Shown here one piece after another: positions 1-5,712 of a DNA stretch of 7,214 nucleotides. The stretch's first letter is position 1; each line of letters begins with the position of its first letter. Source of the DNA: Caldilineae bacterium (GTDB lineage Bacteria; Chloroflexota; Anaerolineae; J102); assembly GCA_003694905.1 (NCBI GenBank), contig RFJM01000565.1, forward strand, positions 1 to 7,214. The letters run 5' to 3'. The notes below the pieces were generated by a model that made no database searches, had not been told where the DNA came from, and saw only the letters and a list, made by a program, of their open reading frames with translations. A program made the position numbers and the translations under genes.

Positions 1-234
1 GGCGTCAGTGTCACGCCGATCGTACCCATCATGACCTGGGACGACGACAAAGCCATGCTGATGACCAAGTACTGTCAGGATCACGGCGTATTTGTGCTAC
101 CGGTGCTCCCGCCTGCCGTGCCTCCCGGCACCAGCCGACTGCGGGCCAATGTCACCGCCGCCCACACCATCGAGGATATCGATTTCGCACTGGACGTGTT
201 CGAGGCCGCGGGCAAATCGGTGGGCCTTATCTGA
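1..234 (+). CDS. C-terminal fragment of a PLP-dependent alpha-oxoamine synthase family enzyme
   Basis: The reading frame is open from base 1 and ends at TGA 232-234, giving the last 77 residues of a protein whose start lies upstream. The fragment has the small C-terminal domain signature of the family containing 8-amino-7-oxononanoate synthase (BioF), 2-amino-3-ketobutyrate CoA ligase (KBL) and serine palmitoyltransferase: TPIVPI, then GVFVLPVLPPAVPPGTSRLR, then the T-AAHT-EDID helix. Members condense an amino acid with an acyl-CoA, using PLP in the cytoplasm. The end KSVGLI resembles serine-palmitoyltransferase-like members, which often finish in a K-LG(L/I)I tail, but the catalytic lysine and substrate pocket are outside the window, so the exact reaction cannot be assigned. 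A terminator follows directly, so this gene is probably the last of its own transcription unit and is not joined to the moxR operon. Confidence 0.85.
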   Translation, partial: GVSVTPIVPIMTWDDDKAMLMTKYCQDHGVFVLPVLPPAVPPGTSRLRANVTAAHTIEDIDFALDVFEAAGKSVGLI

Positions 235-258
235 GGCTCACCCCAACTGAGCTCATCA

Positions 259-297
259 CACCGGCCGGGGAGGTTGTCTCCGGCCGGTGGTTTGTTT
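259..297 (+). terminator. Rho-independent terminator after the PLP enzyme gene
   Basis: A 13-bp stem pairs 259-271 (CACCGGCCGGGGA) with 277-289 (TCTCCGGCCGGTG) around a 5-nt loop GGTTG. The only non-Watson-Crick pair is one G-U wobble. GTTTGTTT follows at 290-297. It sits 25 nt after the stop codon. The T tract is interrupted by G, and no T tract lies on the other side, so it should act on the + strand only. Confidence 0.85.
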
Positions 298-726
298 GGG
301 GAGTAAACGAATGAATGGTCGCGCGCATGCGCAGAGGGCCTGTTGTGTCTACCTCGGGCAACCCCATGGCAATATCCGGGTAACGCGTGTCCAACGTGAC
401 CAAACGGCGGAGCGTGAGCAATCTTGTGCCAGACCTGAATGGCTGGTCATTGTCCGATGTGCCCTGCGCCAGCCTACCTCACCCATCCCCACCCCTTCCC
501 TCCCCTTGCTTCTCCGCAGCGGAGAGGGAAGGGGAGGGTGTGGGAGGGGTTAGGAGAGGTCAAGAACCCGGACTGTCAAGATAGTAGGACGGTTATCATA
601 CCCTTGCCAGAAAGTAGTCCTGCGGAGCGGGTGACCATTGTTGGACAGGATCAGGCAGGCGATTGGATGGACACCACACCCCCCGGCCGCGTCCAAGTTC
701 AAACGCGCACTCTCCCCCATCCCTGC
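298..726. other. Gene-free intergenic region
   Basis: No convincing gene lies between the terminator and the moxR promoter. The short open frames here run straight through the palindromic repeat, encode low-complexity Pro/Arg/Gly-rich or Cys-rich strings and match no family I recognise. One has a plausible GGGAG ahead of ATG 311, but its 80-codon product also runs into the repeat. The only clear structure is the hairpin at 476-560; there is also a 10-bp perfect palindrome GCGCATGCGC at 323-332 of unknown meaning. I see no tRNA, riboswitch or small-RNA signature. Confidence 0.6.
476..560. repeat. Long imperfect palindromic repeat (about 40-bp hairpin)
   Basis: Bases 476-515 pair with 521-560 around the 5-nt loop GCAGC. 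Counting by hand, 31 of 40 positions are Watson-Crick pairs and 2 are G-U, with mismatches scattered singly. The left arm is almost all C/T and the right arm almost all G/A, including CCCTCCCC against GGGGAGGG. C/T-rich palindromes of this style occur as dispersed intergenic repeats in Chloroflexota and some other GC-rich genomes; that this is one of a family is inference. It could fold in RNA or extrude in DNA. There is no T tract after it, so it is not a typical terminator. No transposase or target duplication is visible beside it. Confidence 0.75.
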
Positions 727-755
727 ATGACGAACCCCACCTCCTGTGGTACAAT
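727..755 (+). promoter_or_regulatory. Probable sigma-70-type promoter of the moxR operon
   Basis: A -10 hexamer TACAAT (750-755) is preceded by an extended -10 TGG (747-749). Seventeen bases upstream of the hexamer is ATGACG (727-732), matching TTGACA at four of six positions. Predicted transcription starts near 762, leaving a leader of about 29 nt that contains the moxR ribosome binding site. The same TGTGGTA-A-T string recurs at 7175-7185. Confidence 0.6.
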
Positions 756-779
756 CCCATCTGTTTCCAGATCCTACCC

Positions 780-785
780 AGGGAG
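780..785 (+). promoter_or_regulatory. Ribosome binding site deciding the moxR start
   Basis: AGGGAG lies 5 nt ahead of ATG 791. It favours this start over the GTG at 746 in the same frame, which overlaps the promoter and would add 15 residues lacking family similarity. Confidence 0.65.
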
Positions 786-790
786 TATAC

Positions 791-1756
791 ATGACAAACC
801 CCACGCCAGTTCAAGAGCTTGTCGAAAAAATCATTGCCAATGTCGAGAAGGTCATCCTGGGCAAACGACAGGCCATCGAACAAACCATCATCGCCCTCCT
901 CTGCGAGGGACACCTGCTGATCGAGGATGTTCCCGGCCTGGGCAAGACCATGCTTGCCCGTTCCATTGCCCGCTCCATTGGCTGCACCTTCAGTCGCATC
1001 CAGTTCACGCCCGACATGCTGCCCAGCGACGTCACGGGCGTGTCGGTCTACAACCAGAAGACCCAGGAGTTCGAGTTTCGTCCCGGCCCCATTTTCGCCC
1101 AGATCACCCTGGCGGATGAAATCAATCGCGCCACTCCCAAGACCCAGGCCGCCTTGCTGGAAGCCATGGAGGAGCGGCAGGTTACCGTCGACGGCGTCAC
1201 CTACCCCATGGCGGATCCCTTCCTGGTCCTGGCGACCCAGAACCCTATTGAGTACGAAGGCACCTTTCCTCTGCCCGAGGCGCAGGTAGACCGCTTCATC
1301 ATGCGCATCCACCTGGGGTACCCCGCGCGCAAACACGAGGTGGCCATCCTCGAATCCCAGCGCGAACATCATCCCATCCAGGACCTGGAGCAGGTGGTTT
1401 CGGCCGAGGAGCTCAAGGCCGCTCAGGCCGCGGTCAAGACCGTCTACATGCACGACCAGATCAAAGAGTACATCGTGGCCCTCACCACTGCCACCCGCGA
1501 GCACCCAGACGTCTATCTGGGAGCCAGCCCTCGCGGGTCCCTGGCATTGTTCAAGACCGCGCGCGCCTACGCGGCACTGCAAGGGCGCGATTTCGTGCTA
1601 CCCGACGATGTCAAAGCCCTGGCCCCGGTCACCCTGGCCCATCGCCTGATCATCAGCCCCTCGGCACGCATCAAGAACGTAGCCCCGGAAACGGTGGTGC
1701 AGGAAGTCCTCACATCGGTGCCGGTGCCGGGCACGCGCGTGGCCAACCAGCGATAG
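791..1756 (+). CDS. moxR: MoxR-family AAA+ ATPase
   Basis: A 321-residue cytoplasmic AAA+ ATPase, normal length for the family. Visible motifs in order are: Walker A EDVPGLGKT (45-53); Walker B LADEINRA (107-114), with D109 and E110 for Mg and hydrolysis; sensor 1 ATQNP (148-152); the arginine-finger region VDRF (166-169); and sensor 2 ASPRG (245-249). The lid domain follows, with DDVKALAPVTLAHR (272-285). MoxR proteins act as ring-shaped chaperones that mature or activate partner proteins, usually a DUF58 or von Willebrand A-type protein encoded next door, as here. It opens the operon, has its own promoter and ribosome binding site, and is followed 32 nt later by the DUF58 gene. All catalytic motifs are intact. 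The family assignment is secure; the client in this organism is unknown. Confidence 0.96.
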   Translation: MTNPTPVQELVEKIIANVEKVILGKRQAIEQTIIALLCEGHLLIEDVPGLGKTMLARSIARSIGCTFSRIQFTPDMLPSDVTGVSVYNQKTQEFEFRPGPIFAQITLADEINRATPKTQAALLEAMEERQVTVDGVTYPMADPFLVLATQNPIEYEGTFPLPEAQVDRFIMRIHLGYPARKHEVAILESQREHHPIQDLEQVVSAEELKAAQAAVKTVYMHDQIKEYIVALTTATREHPDVYLGASPRGSLALFKTARAYAALQGRDFVLPDDVKALAPVTLAHRLIISPSARIKNVAPETVVQEVLTSVPVPGTRVANQR

Positions 1757-1775
1757 CCGCGTCCCACCCCTGCAC

Positions 1776-1780
1776 GAGGA
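1776..1780 (+). promoter_or_regulatory. Ribosome binding site supporting the GTG start of the DUF58 gene
   Basis: GAGGA sits 8 nt before GTG 1789. The start gives an N-terminus MRRTTWIALLIWLL, two basic residues followed directly by a membrane helix, as expected for DUF58 proteins. Confidence 0.6.
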
Positions 1781-1788
1781 CCGAACCT

Positions 1789-3063
1789 GTGCGTCGGACA
1801 ACCTGGATCGCCCTGCTCATCTGGCTGCTCAGCCTGGTCGCGGCCTTAAACACGGGTCGCGACCTGATGTACAATGTCTTCTACATGCTCACCATCCTGC
1901 TGGTCGGCTCGTGGCTGTGGGCGTGGTCCAACGTCAACTGGCTTGCCCTCACCCGCTACACGCGAGCGCGACGCAGCCAGGTAGGCAAATTTGCAGAAGA
2001 GCAATTCCAGGTCGTTAACCGGAGTCGCCTGCCCAAACTGTGGCTGGAGGTCCGCGACCATTCCACCCTACCGGGGCACCACCCCTCGCGCGTGGTCAGC
2101 TCCATCGGCGGGCGCAAGAAGCGCACCTGGGTGGTGAGGACCCTCTGCTACCGCCGCGGTCGCTATCGGCTCGGTCCCCTCACCCTCCGCAGTGGCGATC
2201 CTCTAGGCATCTTCGAGCTCAAGCGTTTCCTTCCTCAGACCGGCACCATTCTGGTCTATCCGGCCACCGTCGATGTCAGCGCCTTCAAGTTGCCCGAGGG
2301 CCAGATCCCCGGCGGCGAGGCCACCCGGCACCGTACCCACTACCTCACCACCAATGTGGCCACAGTGCGCGACTACGTCCCCGGCGACAGCTTCAACCGC
2401 ATTCATTGGCGTTCCACCGCACGCACAGGCCGCCTCATCGTCAAAGAATTCGAGCTCGACCCTACCAGCGACATCTGGCTCATGCTCGATCTCGACCCGG
2501 CCTACCATCATGCCCAGCCCTGGTCACCTCCCGACGAGTACGGGCGCCCCGCTCTGCTTTGGAACGAGCGCCCGTCCGACATCGTGACCATCCCCGCCAC
2601 CATCGAATACGCGATTACGGCGGCCGCCTCGTTGGCCCGGCGCTATCTCGGCGAACGCCGCGCCGTCGGCCTGATCACCTACACCCACCATCGTGAAATC
2701 ATCCAGGCCGACCGCGGCGAGCGCCAGCTCAACAAGATCCTGGAAACCCTGGCCGTGCTCGAACCCACCGGCGTTCTCCCCTTCGACCGGCTTCTCACCG
2801 CCGAAGGCAACTACCTGGATCGGGCCAGCTCCGTCATCGCCATCACCCCCTCCACGGACCTGACCTGGGTGGCTGCCCTGCGCGAACTCAGGCGTCGCGG
2901 CGTCAACAGCACCGCCATTCTCATCGCCGCCAACACCTTCGGCCCTGCTCCTCGCTACGAAGACGTTCTCGACGCCCTTTGGGCCAGCAACATCCCTACC
3001 TACCTCCTGCGCCGCGGCGACGACGTCTCCCAGGCCCTCTCCCATTTTACCCGACCCGATTGA
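1789..3063 (+). CDS. DUF58 domain-containing membrane protein, MoxR partner
   Basis: A 424-residue protein starting at GTG. Two hydrophobic helices (about 6-20 and 27-48) anchor it, and the rest should be a large soluble part. The DUF58 signature is VRDYVPGDSFNRIHWRSTAR (193-212), followed by GRLIVKEFE (214-222). Upstream, YRRGRYRLGPLTLRSGDPLG (121-140) is the conserved strand region usual before it. After the signature comes a von Willebrand A-like half beginning DIWLMLDLD (228-236). The expected metal-site pattern D-x-S-x-S is not visible, since LDLDPAYHH stands there, so a metal-dependent adhesion site is probably missing. Residues 237-266 look like a loop insertion (Pro, Asp, Tyr, Trp rich). 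DUF58 proteins are known mainly as partners of adjacent MoxR ATPases in envelope or stress-related operons; the molecular role is not established. Confidence 0.93.
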   Translation: MRRTTWIALLIWLLSLVAALNTGRDLMYNVFYMLTILLVGSWLWAWSNVNWLALTRYTRARRSQVGKFAEEQFQVVNRSRLPKLWLEVRDHSTLPGHHPSRVVSSIGGRKKRTWVVRTLCYRRGRYRLGPLTLRSGDPLGIFELKRFLPQTGTILVYPATVDVSAFKLPEGQIPGGEATRHRTHYLTTNVATVRDYVPGDSFNRIHWRSTARTGRLIVKEFELDPTSDIWLMLDLDPAYHHAQPWSPPDEYGRPALLWNERPSDIVTIPATIEYAITAAASLARRYLGERRAVGLITYTHHREIIQADRGERQLNKILETLAVLEPTGVLPFDRLLTAEGNYLDRASSVIAITPSTDLTWVAALRELRRRGVNSTAILIAANTFGPAPRYEDVLDALWASNIPTYLLRRGDDVSQALSHFTRPD

Positions 3064-3084
3064 TTCTCCCCCGCGGGTTGCCCC

Positions 3085-3618
3085 GTGCTTCACATCCGCC
3101 GTCCCACCCTCCACGATCTCAACGAGTGTGCGCAACTGGATGCCAGCTACACGACCCAGCACGTGTGGCAGATGAGCCTGCATGTTGACGGCAACGACAT
3201 CCAGGTCCACTTTCGGCTCGTCCATCTGCCCCGCCAGTTGGCCGTGCAGACACCCCCACCGCCCGAGAATCTGCTCAAGTGCTGGCAGCGGGGCGACTGT
3301 CTCTATTCGGCACGTGAGGGGCATACAATTGTGGGCTACATTCACCTCATACCAGATGCCGAAAGCGGCATAGGGCTGATCCATCGCCATGTAGTCCTCC
3401 CCCAGTTCAGGCGCAAAGGCATCGGTGCCGCTCTGCTCCAACACACCCTGCAATGGGCGCGGGAGCACCGGCTGCGCAGCCTGCTCACCATGCTCAGCAC
3501 CAGGAATCACCCCGCCATTGCCTTCTATCTGGCCCACGGTTTTGTCTTTAGCGGCTACAGCGAAGACTTCTACAGCGACGAAAGCATCAAACTCCACTTC
3601 TCTCGCTCCGTGCTTTGA
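3085..3618 (+). CDS. GNAT-family N-acetyltransferase
   Basis: A 177-residue protein with GTG as the most upstream sensible start, 21 nt after the DUF58 stop. Only a weak GCGGG is present as a ribosome binding site. The acetyl-CoA pyrophosphate-binding motif is FRRKGIGAALL (108-118), which fits R/Q-x-x-G-x-G/A, preceded by the strand HRHVVLPQ (100-107). The later NHPAIAFYLAHGFVFSGY (141-158) is the usual motif B region of RimI-like enzymes. The first 75 residues start with an IRRPTLHDLNECAQLD segment typical of GNATs, but residues 21-75 (SYTTQHVWQM and on) are a distinct acceptor-side region that I cannot link to a substrate. It should transfer acetyl from acetyl-CoA to an amine, probably in the cytosol. 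The acceptor could be a protein N-terminus, a small metabolite or a sugar; the neighbours do not settle it. Confidence 0.9.
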   Translation: MLHIRRPTLHDLNECAQLDASYTTQHVWQMSLHVDGNDIQVHFRLVHLPRQLAVQTPPPPENLLKCWQRGDCLYSAREGHTIVGYIHLIPDAESGIGLIHRHVVLPQFRRKGIGAALLQHTLQWAREHRLRSLLTMLSTRNHPAIAFYLAHGFVFSGYSEDFYSDESIKLHFSRSVL

Positions 3619-4985
3619 CCGTCGAGACCTTTCCACCCAGCCAGCTTGCCCAACATAGCCCTCTGGCACGCCGCAACTCCCTCATCCTGGTGCTGGGTTT
3701 TGCCCTGATCATCCTCGTGGGCACGGTTTTGCTGCGGCTGCCGTGGGCAGGCTCACACCGCGCCCTAACCTGGGAAGAAGCCCTCTTTATCTCCACCAGC
3801 GCCACCACCGTCACCGGCCTGGTAGTGATCACGCCCGCCGTCGACCTCTCCCTTTTCGGACAGATCGTCGTCCTGGTGCTTATGGACATAGGGGGTGTCG
3901 GGTTCATCGCCTTTTCCGTTCTGCTCTTCACGCTTATCGGACGGCGGGTGGGCTACACCAGCCGCATGCTTATCAAGCAGTCTCTGGGCGTGTTCGAGGG
4001 CACACGCATCGTCCGTTTTACCCTCATCGTGCTGGCCGCCACCTTGCTGGTACAGCTGTTGGGAGCAGGGGCCCTATGGCTACGCTGGCGTTCCAGTCTG
4101 GGTGACCTGCAGGGGGCCTATCTGGCGCTCTTTCATGCCGTTTCCGCCTTTTGCAATGCCGGTTTCGATCTCTTCAGCGGCACCGGCACCGTCCTCTTCG
4201 GCTATGCAGACGATGCCTATACCCTGTCGGTAATGATGGCGCTCATCATCATCGGCGGGCTGGGCATTCTGGTGGGGGTCGATCTGCTCACCTACTATTG
4301 GGACCGGAGGCTCACCGTCCACACTCGTCTGACCCTGGTTGTCACGCTGGTCTTGTACATCCTGGGGCTGGGCATCGTCATGGCCGACTTTGCCTTCGAG
4401 GGCACAGCCTTCGCCGGGCTGGGAGGGTGGGAGCGATTTTGGCGCTCGTTGTTCACCGTTGTCTCTGCACGCACGGCCGGGCTCACCATCGTGCCCCTGT
4501 CTGAACTGGGCGACGCCACTGCACTCACCATCATGCTCTCCATGTTTATCGGTGGTGCGCCGGCATCCATGGCCGGCGGCGTCACCATCAGCACGGTGGC
4601 AGTACTGCTCGTGGCCGTGCAATCCACCGTGCGCGGGCTGCCCCAGGCCGTGGCCTTCGGCCGTACCCTGCCCCTGGAGACCATTGCCAAGGCCGTCGCC
4701 ATCATGACCGTGTCCAGCGTCCTCTGTTTTCTTATAGCGCTGGTCCTCCTCGCAACCCATCCCTCCGGCGGGTTCCTCGCCATCGTATTCGAGGTGATCA
4801 GTGCCTTTTCCAACACGGGCTATTCCCTGGGCATGACCTCGCGACTTAACAGTCTGGGACGGCTGCTCATCGCCTTCACCATGTTCTGGGGTCGGCTGGG
4901 CCCCCTCACCCTGGTGGTCCTGCTGGCTCAGCGCGAGCGTCCCACCTATGTGCGCTATCCGTCCGAGCAGGTGGTGCTCGGCTAA
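3615..4985 (+). CDS. ktrB: TrkH/KtrB-family K+ uptake protein (translocating subunit)
   Basis: A 456-residue polytopic inner-membrane protein. The start is a TTG whose last two bases are shared with the TGA stop of the GNAT gene (TTGA, 4-bp overlap). The next in-frame candidate (GTG 3690) would remove part of the first helix. Four pore-loop repeats are visible with filter-like tripeptides: SATTVTG (62-68), CNAGF (180-184), ARTAG (285-289) and SNTGY (399-403). The intramembrane gating-loop region after repeat 3 reads GGAPASMAGGVTIST (313-327); the lysine often found in AGGIKT is threonine here. The repeat-4 arginine in FWGRLGP (424-430) is kept. The C-terminus RYPSEQVVLG is usual for the family. 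With the RCK protein encoded next, it should form a K+ (possibly Na+-coupled) uptake system. The 456-residue length and single-RCK partner fit KtrB better than enterobacterial TrkH. Confidence 0.95.
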   Translation: MTVETFPPSQLAQHSPLARRNSLILVLGFALIILVGTVLLRLPWAGSHRALTWEEALFISTSATTVTGLVVITPAVDLSLFGQIVVLVLMDIGGVGFIAFSVLLFTLIGRRVGYTSRMLIKQSLGVFEGTRIVRFTLIVLAATLLVQLLGAGALWLRWRSSLGDLQGAYLALFHAVSAFCNAGFDLFSGTGTVLFGYADDAYTLSVMMALIIIGGLGILVGVDLLTYYWDRRLTVHTRLTLVVTLVLYILGLGIVMADFAFEGTAFAGLGGWERFWRSLFTVVSARTAGLTIVPLSELGDATALTIMLSMFIGGAPASMAGGVTISTVAVLLVAVQSTVRGLPQAVAFGRTLPLETIAKAVAIMTVSSVLCFLIALVLLATHPSGGFLAIVFEVISAFSNTGYSLGMTSRLNSLGRLLIAFTMFWGRLGPLTLVVLLAQRERPTYVRYPSEQVVLG

Positions 4986-5006
4986 CGACCTCTCTCCTAG
5001 CCCGCC

Positions 5007-5702
5007 ATGTTCAACAAGAAGTCCGAATCCTCTGGCAAAAGACCTGCCCCACGCAAACGCCGCGAGTTTCTCGTTATCGGACTAGGGCGCTTCGGCTCCA
5101 GCCTGGCCAAAGCCCTGGTCGAAGCAGGCCATGACGTCCTGGCCATCGACATCGACTACAGGGCCGTCGAACGGCGCTCCGCCGACATCCCCCACATCGC
5201 ACAACTCGACTCGACCAACATCGATGCTCTGCGCGAGATCGGCGCCGATCAGTTCGACACCGCCATCGTGTGCATCGGCACCGATTTCGAGAGCAATGTA
5301 CTGACCACCGTTTCTCTGCGCAAGCTGGGCGTACGACATGTCGTCGCCAAAGCCCAGACCAGAACGCAGCGCGAGATCCTGCTGCAGGTGGGAGCCGATG
5401 AGGTGATTCTCCCCGAGCACGAGGCGGGTGTACGCCTGGCCCGGCGTCTCTCCGCTGTCGACTTCGTCGACTATCTCGAGATCAGCCCCGACGTCTCCGT
5501 AGTAGAAATGAGCGCGCCGGCCCGCTACTTCGGCAAGACCCTGGCCGAGGCCGAATTGCGCCGCAAGTACGGCCTCACCGTCCTCGTCATCCGCCGCGGC
5601 GAGGAAATCATCGTCAACCCCCAGGCCGATACCGTCATCCAGGACGGAGACGAGTTCCTGGTCGTGGGACGCATCAGCGATGCCGAGCGCTTGAGCGACT
5701 GA
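5007..5702 (+). CDS. ktrA: KtrA/TrkA-family K+ uptake regulatory protein (RCK)
   Basis: A 231-residue cytosolic protein, starting 21 nt after the TrkH/KtrB stop. After a basic N-terminal tail (1-19) comes the RCK_N Rossmann fold: FLVIGLGRFG (21-30) is the glycine-rich nucleotide loop, and acidic residues D48 and D50 in LAIDID end the second strand. AKAQTRTQREIL (114-125) and GADEVILPEHEAGVRLAR (129-146) are the hallmark KtrA segments that contact the ring and membrane subunit. The RCK_C domain spans about 155-228. It has one RCK unit, like KtrA and unlike the doubled TrkA of E. coli, so it should assemble as an octameric ring gating the adjacent KtrB, controlled by nucleotides such as ATP/ADP or NAD(H). 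No clear Shine-Dalgarno lies ahead of ATG 5007 (upstream is CTCTCTCCTAGCCCGCC). Confidence 0.95.
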   Translation: MFNKKSESSGKRPAPRKRREFLVIGLGRFGSSLAKALVEAGHDVLAIDIDYRAVERRSADIPHIAQLDSTNIDALREIGADQFDTAIVCIGTDFESNVLTTVSLRKLGVRHVVAKAQTRTQREILLQVGADEVILPEHEAGVRLARRLSAVDFVDYLEISPDVSVVEMSAPARYFGKTLAEAELRRKYGLTVLVIRRGEEIIVNPQADTVIQDGDEFLVVGRISDAERLSD

Positions 5703-5712
5703 AACGACCAAC

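Noticed and set aside
323..332. Perfect palindrome GCGCATGCGC as an operator
   Set aside because: It is short and GC-rich, and no promoter or target gene is near enough to give it meaning.
287..553. Possible small protein gene in the spacer, with GGGAG before ATG 311
   Set aside because: The frame runs through the left and right arms of the palindrome and ends in a Gly/Arg low-complexity tail. Nothing beyond the chance GGGAG supports translation.
476..560. Reading the long hairpin as a terminator or as part of a CRISPR array
   Set aside because: There is no T tract after it and no repeated unit with spacers. The preceding gene already has a proper terminator at 259-297.
746..790. Upstream GTG start for moxR
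   Set aside because: It overlaps the proposed -10 element and adds residues not seen in MoxR proteins. ATG 791 has a better ribosome binding site.
439..1119. Plus-strand open frame of 226 codons overlapping the repeat and moxR
   Set aside because: It is a Pro/His/Arg-rich product running through the palindrome, the promoter and another frame of moxR; it has no domain and no ribosome binding site.
596..1582. Minus-strand open frame of 328 codons opposite moxR
   Set aside because: It mirrors the moxR coding strand, with low-complexity composition and no family features, and it extends into the non-coding spacer.
2524..3669. Minus-strand open frame of 381 codons across the DUF58 and GNAT genes
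   Set aside because: It is rich in Gly, Glu, Val and Ala, has no recognisable motif, and lies opposite two well-supported genes. Long antisense frames are expected in GC-rich coding DNA.
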